A stretch of DNA of 26,436 nt from an uncultured bacterium (lineage in GTDB: Bacteria; Cyanobacteriota; Vampirovibrionia; Gastranaerophilales; Gastranaerophilaceae): assembly GCA_945910925.1 (NCBI GenBank), contig CAMDZX010000008.1, forward strand, positions 1-26,436, given 5' to 3'. This document shows, piece after piece, positions 1-7,753 of the stretch. Made by a program: the position numbers and the translations under genes. Within the stretch, counting starts at the first letter, position 1. Each line of letters starts with the position of its first letter. The notes beneath the pieces were generated by a model. The model worked only from the letters and a program-made list of their open reading frames with translations, was not told where the DNA came from and ran no database searches.

Positions 1-929
1 GCCTCAACATTTATATATGACTGACTTTCGACAGTAGCTGTCAAAACCAGTTTACCGTTAGCTGTATCCCAATAAGCAGTAGCACCTGCTTTTTCATTTG
101 CATTAATTTGAGAAATTAAACCGGAAATCGTAGTATTTTCATCTATTGTAAATTCTGCATCGCCAATAATGAAAGTTCCGGTTTTTGCAGTAACATTGCC
201 GTCAGCACCTGCAAAAAGACCTTCTTCCGTAATTTTGGAAGATGTTGTTGCCTTATACATTGCAGTTGTAGATTTATATGTTCCATCATCTTGACGTGTC
301 AAACCTAATAAAGATTTGATATTTGATGTATCGTTCGTTGCACCTATAAGCAGTTGAGATGTTTCATTTGCAGGTGTAAGACTGAATAAACCGTCTTCGC
401 CTATTGATGCGTTGACACCAATTTTACTAAAACGTGTTTTTAAATCTTGTAATGTATCATCTTCGCCAATATCAACAGTTTTCTTAACCCCATCGAGATA
501 TACAGATAATGAACCTTCTTTTATACCTAATTGGGAAAGCTTCGTTTCATCATCGGCAACGGCACTTGCAGCTTTATCCGAAGTTGCAGATGATTTTGTA
601 GCTAACTTGTCTACTTTTACATCGTATGTTTGTCTTGTAGCATTTTTTGTTGCTGTTGCAGTAAATATATCGTTGTTGGAGGATGTTGCGGTATTATTTG
701 CAAACAAATCAAAACCTGTTCCAAATTTAGCATCCGTAAGTTTTTCTACAGCGGTACGTAAAGAAGTAAACGAACTTTGTAAAGTTGAAATTGTAGCCTG
801 CTTTGCTTCTGCAACCTTAAGATTTGCTTGTATACTTGTAAGCGTTGTCTGTTTTACGGAAACAAGAGCCTCAACCCAAGAGGACGTATCAAGCCCCGTA
901 GCCAAACCGCTGAATGTAATTGTAGGCAT
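1..929 (-). CDS. fliD: Flagellar hook-associated protein 2 (filament cap FliD), 3' end outside window
   Basis: Reading the minus strand from an ATG at 929 gives an open frame to the window edge (309 codons, no stop). The protein begins MPTITFSGLATGLDTSSWVE, the N-terminal signature of FliD (S-G-L-x-S/T-G-L-D), followed by a helical stretch rich in Q/T/S and then beta-type sequence such as WDTANGKLVLTATVES near the edge, typical of the FliD N domain and hypervariable middle. FliD forms the cap at the filament tip and helps flagellin polymerise outside the cell. A ribosome site GAAAGGA lies about 7 nt before the ATG, and a well-spaced promoter sits about 40 nt upstream. The C-terminal half is not in the window. 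A plus-strand frame at 412-933 is its antisense shadow. Confidence 0.9.
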   Translation of the reverse strand, partial: MPTITFSGLATGLDTSSWVEALVSVKQTTLTSIQANLKVAEAKQATISTLQSSFTSLRTAVEKLTDAKFGTGFDLFANNTATSSNNDIFTATATKNATRQTYDVKVDKLATKSSATSDKAASAVADDETKLSQLGIKEGSLSVYLDGVKKTVDIGEDDTLQDLKTRFSKIGVNASIGEDGLFSLTPANETSQLLIGATNDTSNIKSLLGLTRQDDGTYKSTTAMYKATTSSKITEEGLFAGADGNVTAKTGTFIIGDAEFTIDENTTISGLISQINANEKAGATAYWDTANGKLVLTATVESQSYINVE

Positions 930-955
930 ATAAAAATCCTTTCATTAAGTGCCTA

Positions 956-998
956 ATAGCGCTATATTTATTATATATCATGTGCAACAAGTTTTCAA
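956..998 (-). promoter_or_regulatory. Sigma70-type promoter of fliD with palindrome at the start site
   Basis: On the minus strand TTGAAA (998-993), a 17-nt spacer and TATAAT (975-970) form a near-consensus promoter; transcription would start near 963. A 10-nt palindrome ATAGCGCTAT (956-965) covers that point and could bind a regulator. A vegetative rather than sigma28-type promoter in front of fliD is the direct reading. Confidence 0.7.
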
Positions 999-1066
999 CC
1001 CTAAAATCCTGGATTGTTAAACTTTTGTAACTTAATCTTAGCAAAACATCACTCTAATACTCTCAT

Positions 1067-2050
1067 CTATATTAATGAATTAGAGGTGGCAAGCTCTTTT
1101 ATCGAAGATATAACAGATTTGATTTCTTCTGAGATATCTTCTTCCGATGATATTTGAGATTTTACAAGATTTGCAAATTCAGCTTTTTTAAACTCGTGCA
1201 AACCTTTCTCTTTATAAATCTCCTCTAAAATTTTGACTGTCGGCTCAGTTCTCATTATATCCGAGATTGATATTGTAGAGAAATTTTTAAACTCGGAATT
1301 AAGGGTTTTTAAGATTAATGGTTTTGTCAATAAATCTTCAAACTCCCCGCTATTTAAAATGTATACTTTATCAATAGTTCTGAGTTTATTGTTAATCATC
1401 TCAACATTTTCAACCGCATCTTTATCCAAAAGGGTAAATATCGGTAATTTCAGTTGTTCAGATAGTGCATAATACAGTTTTACAACTTGATTTTTCCCGC
1501 CCGCAGGTAAAACTTTTATACCGTATTTTAAGAAATCAAACCCCAAAACACGGGCAAATTCGGGAAGCAATGTTTCTTCCGTGATTCCTTCAACAAGAAT
1601 GACACATTCTATAGGATATAAAATACCATATTTTTCTCTTATTTTTTTCATCTTATCTAAAGATACAAGTCTTGTTAACCATCTTAAATTTAACGGTTCA
1701 GGGTTTTGAAGTAAATCAATCGCAGATTTATAGTCCAGTTCATTATCAAGCAAAATATTTACGTCATCACTATTTTTAAAAACAGAATTTTCATACTCTT
1801 TTAGAAAATCATTAATAGAGGTATCCTTTGAGTTTTTTTCAAAAGAGCCGTTAAAAATAGTAACCGCAATATCACGCAAGGACGAATAATTTAATGTATC
1901 AAGTTCAATTTTTTTGAATTTTGGTTCAATTAAATTTGACACAATGATGTCTTTGAATACCCGAACATATTTTTCCTCGGTAGGTTTAAATCTTGTAAGC
2001 CTATCTACTGATATTATGATTTGTTGTTCTGATAGTTTCTTAAATTTCAT
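1067..2050 (-). CDS. Orphan TOPRIM-domain protein (OLD-nuclease-like TOPRIM, no ATPase)
   Basis: 327 aa. Residues about 148-245 carry the hallmarks of an OLD-family TOPRIM domain: VILVEGITEETLL (E154, E158/E159), a PAGGKNQVVKLY turn (182-193), FTLLDKDA with D209 and D211, and GEFEDLL (235-241). TOPRIM domains bind Mg2+ and cleave or copy nucleic acids. In OLD proteins the domain follows an ABC ATPase; here the first 145 residues show no Walker A or B motif and are helical and charged. So the metal site is present without a visible motor. The start has AAGG 5 nt upstream. It is divergent from the gene at 2118 and lies upstream of fliD on the same strand, which has its own promoter. Substrate and role are unknown; a defence or repair role would be guesswork. 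Confidence 0.7.
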   Translation of the reverse strand: MKFKKLSEQQIIISVDRLTRFKPTEEKYVRVFKDIIVSNLIEPKFKKIELDTLNYSSLRDIAVTIFNGSFEKNSKDTSINDFLKEYENSVFKNSDDVNILLDNELDYKSAIDLLQNPEPLNLRWLTRLVSLDKMKKIREKYGILYPIECVILVEGITEETLLPEFARVLGFDFLKYGIKVLPAGGKNQVVKLYYALSEQLKLPIFTLLDKDAVENVEMINNKLRTIDKVYILNSGEFEDLLTKPLILKTLNSEFKNFSTISISDIMRTEPTVKILEEIYKEKGLHEFKKAEFANLVKSQISSEEDISEEIKSVISSIKELATSNSLI

Positions 2051-2117
2051 CTTAACCTTTTTTAATATTTATATACCAAAATAGCAAATTTTAAAAGCTT
2101 AATGTTTTTATAATAGT

Positions 2118-3479
2118 ATGGTAAGTGTGAATTCAAATAGTATTATGCCTTGTTACAATGTTTTGCCTCATAAAGCACAACAGCCCGTAACTGTTCCAAA
2201 ACCGACACTATCACAAGCCGGAAGCACTTGTTATGCAGCAAACAATATAAATACAAGCTTTAGAACATCATTAACAACAAAAGAAGATAATGAGAAATAT
2301 AAACTGGTATCAAGTCTGTTAAACAATGAAGACAAAAAGCTTTTGGATTACACACTAAAAACAGGTATACTTTTAAACAACGCATCAAATGATAAATCTT
2401 CCGTATTGGATAATTTGTACAAAATTGCCACAACTCCGAGAGCTAAAGGATTAAACAACTCAAAAATAATGCAAGACACACTTAAATCCATAGCAAATCC
2501 GTATACTATTACGCAAAAATTTGGTGATATTCCTGATGAATACAAAGAAACGGTTATAAATAAAGTTACAAACAATTCTCAAAATTTAATCACAAGAAAA
2601 TCTGCCGAATTTGAACTGGACAACCTATTTTCCGGTTGTTGTGTAGCTGCATCGGAACAATTCAATCTTGCAAAAAAACAACCTGCAGAGTATGCAAGAT
2701 TTGTTGAAGGCTTATCCTCACCAAATAAAAGTGTAGAAAAAGATATCAAGCTAGACAGTCTTTCAGAGAACACAATGGATGCGATATGGCTGCTAAATTC
2801 TTTTGAAATCCCTTATAAAGCACAGGATTTTAAAACTGTTAAAATAAAATTAGCACCGGATGAAAATGCATATTTAAGAGCAGAAATTCAACAAAACCAC
2901 AGAGATAACCTTGAACGCTCATCTGTTGATGTATTGATGCAATCTACATTTATGAATGTTGCGTCACAACAAACTTATAATTCATTGAATGATAAACGTG
3001 CCGGCAAATTTAGTAATGAAGATAGCGGTTTAATAGATTACGAAAAAACATTCCTTGAATCGGTAGTGGAAGACAAAAACACAATGTCTGTAACATATCA
3101 AAATGTAGATGAAAACCAAAAAATAGTAGGTTATTCCGCAGACTATGACACCGTAAAATCCCAACTCTTGGAAACATTAGACAGAGGTAACAATATTATC
3201 ATAGGTTACACCCTAGCGGATTCAACAAGTAAAATCATTGGAGCGCACGAAATAACCATTACCGAATACAAAAAAACTCCTAACGGAGATATTGTATTTG
3301 TATGTAACGATACTGACGATGATGTAAGTGAACCTGTTGAGTACCCTGCAACCTATTTGATACCAAAAATACACCATGCCGGTATCCCTGAAGATATTGC
3401 AATGAGAAATATGGAACAAACCGAAACTTGGAAATATAACATCCGAGAACTAAATCAAAATGCTAAGGCATGTGCATAA
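2118..3479 (+). CDS. Unknown protein with papain-like Cys...His...Asn arrangement
   Basis: 453 aa, no signal peptide or membrane segment; I do not recognise a named family. Two places look like a papain-fold peptidase: SGCCVAAS (172-179), resembling the CWAFS active-site helix with C175 as candidate nucleophile, and GAHEITITEYKK (375-386) followed by FVCNDTDDD (394-402), resembling the H-strand-Asn/Asp end of papain/C39-type domains (candidates H377, N397/D398). The order Cys-His-Asn fits clan CA. The 200 residues between them are a long, charged insertion. The N terminus (residues 1-50) is low in structure and has further cysteines. There is no Shine-Dalgarno site before the ATG; TATAAT lies only 3 nt upstream, so the start is uncertain and an ATG at 2142 is an alternative. 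Function is inference. Confidence 0.6.
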   Translation: MVSVNSNSIMPCYNVLPHKAQQPVTVPKPTLSQAGSTCYAANNINTSFRTSLTTKEDNEKYKLVSSLLNNEDKKLLDYTLKTGILLNNASNDKSSVLDNLYKIATTPRAKGLNNSKIMQDTLKSIANPYTITQKFGDIPDEYKETVINKVTNNSQNLITRKSAEFELDNLFSGCCVAASEQFNLAKKQPAEYARFVEGLSSPNKSVEKDIKLDSLSENTMDAIWLLNSFEIPYKAQDFKTVKIKLAPDENAYLRAEIQQNHRDNLERSSVDVLMQSTFMNVASQQTYNSLNDKRAGKFSNEDSGLIDYEKTFLESVVEDKNTMSVTYQNVDENQKIVGYSADYDTVKSQLLETLDRGNNIIIGYTLADSTSKIIGAHEITITEYKKTPNGDIVFVCNDTDDDVSEPVEYPATYLIPKIHHAGIPEDIAMRNMEQTETWKYNIRELNQNAKACA

Positions 3480-3698
3480 TTTATAATGCAAACCACTTCT
3501 TGGATGAAAAGGTATGAATTATAGGAGTGACAGAGTAACTGGGTGACTTTTTGTAGGGTTAAAACCTTACACATATCTAAAGGCTATCCGCAAATCTTTC
3601 CTTCTTTATTTTAAGAAATATTTTTAAAATTTTTCCTCTATCTCTTTAAATTCAGATTTATTTGTGAGATACTGACGTTGTAGTGAAAGGGTAATAAA
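3480..3698. other. Intergenic leader before gltX
   Basis: 219 nt without a gene. It holds a GTGAC-containing stretch (two copies at about 3527 and 3543) and a small hairpin GTAGGGTT-AA-AACCTTAC (3553-3570, one G-U pair). I see no T-box pattern or terminator that would suggest attenuation of gltX. Confidence 0.4.
3645..3673 (+). promoter_or_regulatory. Candidate promoter of gltX
   Basis: TTTAAA (3645-3650), 17-nt spacer, GATACT (3668-3673) with an upstream TG giving an extended -10. Each hexamer matches consensus at four of six bases, so this is a modest candidate. Start site would be near 3680, leaving a leader of about 19 nt that contains GAAAGGG. Confidence 0.35.
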
Positions 3699-5162
3699 AT
3701 GGAAGAAGTAAGAGTAAGAATTGCACCGTCACCTAGCGGGAATTTACACGTAGGAACGGCAAGAACAGCATTATTTAACTATTTATTCGCAAAGAAAAAT
3801 AACGGTAAGTTTGTTTTAAGAATAGAAGACACTGATGCAGAAAGAACAAGTCAAGAATATATTGATAATATTTTTGACAGCTTAAAAGCATTAGGTCTTA
3901 ATTGGGATGAAGGTCCTGATGTAGGCGGTCCTTATGGCCCATATACGCAATCAGAAAGATTTGATATTTATCCTAAATATGTTCAAAAGTTGCTTGAGTC
4001 AGGTTTTGCTTATGAATGCTTCTGTACACCTGAAGAACTTGAAGCAGAAAAAGAAGAAGCTACAAAGAACAAAAAACCTTATGTTTATTCAAAAAAATGC
4101 GAAAATCTTACTGAAGAAGAAAAAGCAAAACTCAGAGCAGAAGGCAGAAAACCTGCAATCAGATTCAACATTGCAAAAGCGCAAAAAGCGTTTCATGACT
4201 CCAACATTCTTGAATTTGAAGATATCGTAAAAGGAAAACTGCATATGGATACAAGCCTTCTCGGTGATTTTGTTATCCAAAAATCTAACGGAGCACCAAC
4301 ATACAACTATGCGGTAGTTATTGATGATATGTTGATGAAAATTTCTCACGTAATAAGAGGTGAAGACCATATTTCAAACACCTATAAACAAATTCTTATT
4401 TACGAAGCTCTTGGAGCGGAAGTGCCTAAGTTCGGACATTTAGGGATGATTCTTGCACCTGACAGAAGCAAGCTTTCTAAACGTCATGGTGCAACTGCCG
4501 TAAGCGATTTTGTAAAGGAAGGTTATTTGACGGAAGCGCTTATTAACTTTGTAGCACTTCTCGGATGGGCTCCTTCTGACGGAGAAGAAATCAAGCCTGT
4601 TGAAAAAATCGCAGAAGATTTTAGAATCGGTGAAATATCTTCATCAAACTCCATTTTTGAATACGATAAACTAAAATGGATGAACAGTCACTACATAAAA
4701 ATGTTATCAATGGAAGAACTCAAAAAATATCTTATGCCATATCTTGAAAAATATGACTTGTCACAACTTACTGATGAACAGTTCACAAGAATGCTTGAAG
4801 TAACGAGAGAACCGTTAGTATTGTTGTCTGACATTACTGATGCGGTTGAGTATTTCTTCGGTGAGTCCGTAAACATTGAACCTCAGGTACAAACTGATGT
4901 TCTTGATACGGAAACTTCTCAAGAAGTATTGAAAGAGTATCTTGAACAATCGAAGGATTGGGTTTATGAGGAGGAAAATCTTCACGAGAAACTTGATGCC
5001 TTCAGAGGATTCTTCAAAGAAAAAGGCATCAAACCGAAAGTTACAATGTGGGCAATAAGAGCCGCTGTAACAGGAAGAACCAGAGGCGCCGATATGACCG
5101 CAACTCTTGCAATTTTGGGCAAAGATAAAGTAGAACGCAGAATAAAAGCTGCAATTAAATAA
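3699..5162 (+). CDS. gltX: Glutamyl-tRNA synthetase
   Basis: 487 aa, the normal length for bacterial GluRS. It charges tRNA-Glu with glutamate in the cytoplasm. The class I signatures are clear: SPSGNLHVGTARTALFNYLF with the HIGH-type motif HVGT (17-20), RIEDTDAERT (41-50), and the KMSKS-type motif KLSKR (258-262). Cysteines at 107, 109 and 134 resemble a partly kept zinc site. The C-terminal anticodon-binding part, ending GRTRGADMTATLAILGKDKVERRI, is complete. The ribosome site GAAAGGG lies about 8 nt before the ATG. The gene stands alone, with a strong terminator 24 nt after the stop. Whether it also misacylates tRNA-Gln (non-discriminating) cannot be decided here; that needs a genome check for glnS versus gatCAB. 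Confidence 0.97.
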   Translation: MEEVRVRIAPSPSGNLHVGTARTALFNYLFAKKNNGKFVLRIEDTDAERTSQEYIDNIFDSLKALGLNWDEGPDVGGPYGPYTQSERFDIYPKYVQKLLESGFAYECFCTPEELEAEKEEATKNKKPYVYSKKCENLTEEEKAKLRAEGRKPAIRFNIAKAQKAFHDSNILEFEDIVKGKLHMDTSLLGDFVIQKSNGAPTYNYAVVIDDMLMKISHVIRGEDHISNTYKQILIYEALGAEVPKFGHLGMILAPDRSKLSKRHGATAVSDFVKEGYLTEALINFVALLGWAPSDGEEIKPVEKIAEDFRIGEISSSNSIFEYDKLKWMNSHYIKMLSMEELKKYLMPYLEKYDLSQLTDEQFTRMLEVTREPLVLLSDITDAVEYFFGESVNIEPQVQTDVLDTETSQEVLKEYLEQSKDWVYEEENLHEKLDAFRGFFKEKGIKPKVTMWAIRAAVTGRTRGADMTATLAILGKDKVERRIKAAIK

Positions 5163-5185
5163 GAGTTGCCAAAAGTTTCGATAAT

Positions 5186-5227
5186 AAAACGGGTCGGGTA
5201 TATAGTTAAATATACCCGACCCGTTTT
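5186..5227. terminator. Bidirectional intrinsic terminator between gltX and the epimerase gene
   Basis: A perfect 18-bp inverted repeat (arms 5186-5203 and 5210-5227, core CGGGTCGGGTATA, loop of 6 nt) flanked by A-runs on the left and T-runs on the right. It lies between convergent genes and can end transcripts from both strands. Confidence 0.93.
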
Positions 5228-5238
5228 GATTCTTTTAT

Positions 5239-6120
5239 TTAGTTGTTTAAAATCTCGTCAATTGCTTGTTCAAAGCTATATTTTATTTTGTATCCGACTT
5301 CGTTTATAAGTCTTGAATTATCCCCGACAATTACAGGCGGTTGATTGGTTTGTTCATATCTAATAGTAAGATATTTTTCTTTTCCGAGTTTTTTAGCAAT
5401 ATAAGTCGAATACTCTTTCAATGAAATACCTCTGCCGGTACACATATTGACGGTACCTGTCACACCGGAATTTAAAAACGCAGCAAACCCGCCTGCAATA
5501 TCTTTTGTGTACATGTAATCCTTTATCAAATCCCCGTTATTAATAATAACTTCACCATTATTTGAGAGTGTTTTTATTAAATGCGCAGTTAAACGTTTTT
5601 CATTTTCTCCATGCCCGTATACATAGAATATTCTTCCATATCCGAAGGATATATTATTAATTTTGCAAAATTCCTCCGCCATTTCATGAAGTGAATTTTT
5701 ACAAACAGCATACAGGGTTTGCGGATTAACAGGGTCAGATTCTTTCAGCGGTTCATCTTTGAACTTGTATTCAAAACAAGTTCCGACATATACGACACGT
5801 TGTCCGCCGTTTTCTTTGAAATATTTGAGTAAGTTTAATCCCGCTTTTACAAATTCAAAATTTATTGCAGAAGACAAGTAATCTCCTGTTGTTGCCCACG
5901 CAAAATTAAGAAGATGCGTAGGTTTAACTTGTTCAAATGCTTGTTTAACGGAATTTTCATCAAACAGATTACACTTTATCCAATTCACGCCGTTATCGGG
6001 ATTGTTTTCATCAATTGTGAGCGCAGATATTTCAAACCCCATGTTTTTTAAAGGTTCAATAATCTCTTTTCCGATAAGTCCCGTTACTCCCGTTAATAAA
6101 ACTTTTTTAGCACAACTCAT
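5239..6120 (-). CDS. NAD-dependent epimerase/dehydratase (extended SDR)
   Basis: 293 aa from the ATG at 6120. The Rossmann start VLLTGVTGLIG has GxxGxxG at 11-17, and the SDR catalytic pair YAVCK gives Y137 and K141, with VGTCFEY (112-118) supplying the usual active-site Thr/Ser position. Such enzymes change nucleotide-activated sugars at C4 or C2-C6; the exact substrate is not readable. A TTG 27 nt further upstream is also open, but it has no ribosome site and the ATG has AAAGAG before it, so I use the ATG. It is the last gene of a three-gene operon with a HAD phosphatase and an HpcH-type aldolase, which supports synthesis of a glycan sugar. It ends at the bidirectional terminator. Confidence 0.85.
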   Translation of the reverse strand: MSCAKKVLLTGVTGLIGKEIIEPLKNMGFEISALTIDENNPDNGVNWIKCNLFDENSVKQAFEQVKPTHLLNFAWATTGDYLSSAINFEFVKAGLNLLKYFKENGGQRVVYVGTCFEYKFKDEPLKESDPVNPQTLYAVCKNSLHEMAEEFCKINNISFGYGRIFYVYGHGENEKRLTAHLIKTLSNNGEVIINNGDLIKDYMYTKDIAGGFAAFLNSGVTGTVNMCTGRGISLKEYSTYIAKKLGKEKYLTIRYEQTNQPPVIVGDNSRLINEVGYKIKYSFEQAIDEILNN

Positions 6121-6167
6121 ATTTTTCTCTTTCTTATCCAATTTCAATACATGATTGTATCATAAAA

Positions 6168-6830
6168 CTAAACAGATATGTTTGTATCAAGAATTTCTAT
6201 TTTTTTGTTTAATTCATCTATATTTTTGACAACAAAATCCGCATTTTGAATTAATTCTGTCTTATCCTCGCCATATCCCCACAAAACACCGATACCCGTT
6301 ATACCTGCTTCTTTTGCTGAGATAACATCCGATGCAGCATCTCCTATCATAACAGTTTCTGATTTTTTAAGATTGTATTTGTTTATGATATCCTCAATCA
6401 TTTCAGTCTTGGTTATATGTTTCCCGAATTTATCTATTGTATAAATATCGTCAAACATATTCATATTAAACTGTTTTACAATCCTTCTTGTCGGTTTTTC
6501 TGGCTTATATGTAGCAATAAATAATTTTTTACCCGTAAGCCTTGCATTATGTAAGAAGTTTTCAATTCCGTCGTAGTATTCACTAATATCATTTTGTTCA
6601 TAATCATATATTTCTCTAAAGATATCCATAACTGTTTGTATGTAATCTTCGGTTATATTTGGGGCAATAAGTTTGATTATTTCTTTCAAAGGCGGGCCTA
6701 TAACGTTCGGGGTTAAACGTGATTTGTCTATTACGTAATTTGCCCGCTCAAAAGCTTTTTCAAAACATAAAAGCACTTCTTTTGATGAATTAATTATTGT
6801 TCCGTCTAAATCAAATATATAATTATTCAT
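6168..6830 (-). CDS. HAD-family phosphatase (phosphoglycolate-phosphatase-like)
   Basis: 220 aa. HAD motif I is FDLDGT with D7 and D9, motif II ATYKP has T107, K141 is the likely motif III lysine, and motif IV is GDAASD (D164, D168). The helical cap between residues 15 and 90 is the C1 type seen in Gph/PGP-like phosphatases. It removes phosphate from a small metabolite; the substrate is not readable. Its start overlaps the end of the upstream aldolase gene by 8 nt, so the two are probably translationally coupled, and a role on a phosphorylated sugar intermediate of the same pathway is more likely than phosphoglycolate salvage. This last step is inference from context. Confidence 0.87.
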   Translation of the reverse strand: MNNYIFDLDGTIINSSKEVLLCFEKAFERANYVIDKSRLTPNVIGPPLKEIIKLIAPNITEDYIQTVMDIFREIYDYEQNDISEYYDGIENFLHNARLTGKKLFIATYKPEKPTRRIVKQFNMNMFDDIYTIDKFGKHITKTEMIEDIINKYNLKKSETVMIGDAASDVISAKEAGITGIGVLWGYGEDKTELIQNADFVVKNIDELNKKIEILDTNISV

Positions 6831-7632
6831 AAATACAACCCGTTTCTCCCGTTAGTTTTTTATAACGTGATTCAAGAACTTTAAATCTATTTTCATCTTC
6901 TTTATAAATTGTTTTGTAAAATTCCTGCTTATTCTTTAACCACATTAGTTCAAATTCCAACGCCTTTATTATTCCTGTATCGGCATTTTTATTGTTAATT
7001 CCCTTTGTACCAAATATAACCTTTCGGGTTTCATATCCCGTTAGAGTCGGTAGTTTTTTGAAAAAAGGTAGTGACTCGACAGAAACTCCACCGCCTATAA
7101 AAAATTCTTTATTAATTTTTTGTGTTTTTTCTGCAATTTCGTTTGCAATACAAAAAATCTTTTCGTTATCAACTTCATTTTTATCCATATCCATAGAACC
7201 TGTTAAATCGGTTCTGCCCAATACAATACCCGATAAATCATTTGCGGCTTCATTATTTAGAATATCATCTATATATTTAACACCATTTATGGTTTCAATG
7301 TTTATCATAAACTTAATTTCATTCCATTCTTCTTTAGGAAAAACCATTTTTGTGGAATGTATGTATTTTTTTACGGCATAAGGGGATTCAATCATTGGGG
7401 CAACTATCGCATCAACACCTATAACTTTTGCATCGTACATATCTTTTACCGCTTCACAACCGCCGATTTTTATTGTTAAATCCAATCCCGCTCTTATTGT
7501 AATTTCTTTTAGCCTTAAAGCTTCTTCCATCCGTGTGCCTTCAGCTTCAAATTCAGCCTTTATCCCTATTGCACCGTAATTTTCTCTAAGGTCAATTAAT
7601 GTATTAATCATTTGCTTTTCAAGAATATTCAT
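6823..7632 (-). CDS. HpcH/HpaI aldolase/citrate-lyase-type TIM-barrel enzyme
   Basis: 269 aa. The pattern IGIKAEFEAEGTR (22-34), VAPMIESPYAVKKYI (77-91), FMINIET (108-114) and GIVLGRTDLTGS (135-146) is that of the HpcH/HpaI family, which joins or splits C-C bonds using pyruvate or a related enolate and a divalent metal. The product is unknown. The version here, with GIKAEFEAEGTR, is distant from catabolic HpaI, and its neighbours (HAD phosphatase, sugar epimerase, divergent glycosyltransferase) suggest an anabolic role in an unusual cell-surface sugar. AGGAG lies 11 nt before the ATG. An extended -10 (TGCTATAAT) sits about 28 nt upstream, so the operon starts here. Confidence 0.85.
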   Translation of the reverse strand: MNILEKQMINTLIDLRENYGAIGIKAEFEAEGTRMEEALRLKEITIRAGLDLTIKIGGCEAVKDMYDAKVIGVDAIVAPMIESPYAVKKYIHSTKMVFPKEEWNEIKFMINIETINGVKYIDDILNNEAANDLSGIVLGRTDLTGSMDMDKNEVDNEKIFCIANEIAEKTQKINKEFFIGGGVSVESLPFFKKLPTLTGYETRKVIFGTKGINNKNADTGIIKALEFELMWLKNKQEFYKTIYKEDENRFKVLESRYKKLTGETGCIYE

Positions 7633-7659
7633 ACTTTTAACTCTCCTGAAACACTGGTA

Positions 7660-7668
7660 ATTATAGCA
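7660..7668 (-). promoter_or_regulatory. Extended -10 promoter of the aldolase-HAD-epimerase operon
   Basis: Minus strand TG-C-TATAAT with the hexamer at 7665-7660; start site near 7653, giving a leader of about 20 nt with AGGAG. No good -35 is visible, as expected for an extended -10 promoter. Confidence 0.6.
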
Positions 7669-7726
7669 TAAAATTACAAATGAAATATTTTTGGATACAT
7701 AATAATTTTTCTTAAATACTGTTTAT

Positions 7727-7734
7727 GTTATCAT
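7727..7734 (+). promoter_or_regulatory. Extended -10 promoter of the glycosyltransferase gene
   Basis: TG-T-TATCAT with the hexamer at 7729-7734, about 13 nt ahead of a short leader carrying AGAGAGG and the ATG at 7754. Divergent from the aldolase operon promoter about 65 nt away. Confidence 0.5.
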
Positions 7735-7753
7735 AATTTCAAGAGAGGCGTTT

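Noticed and set aside
412..933. A plus-strand 173-aa frame
   Set aside because: It is the antisense of fliD, which has the family signature, a ribosome site and a promoter.
2109..2120. A leaderless start at the putative peptidase gene
   Set aside because: The TATAAT ends only 3 nt before the ATG, too close for a start site at that ATG.
3480..3698. A T-box or other riboswitch before gltX
   Set aside because: No specifier loop, T-box sequence or terminator/antiterminator pair could be found.
5239..6147. Upstream TTG start for the epimerase
   Set aside because: No ribosome site precedes it, while the ATG at 6120 has one and starts right before the Rossmann motif.
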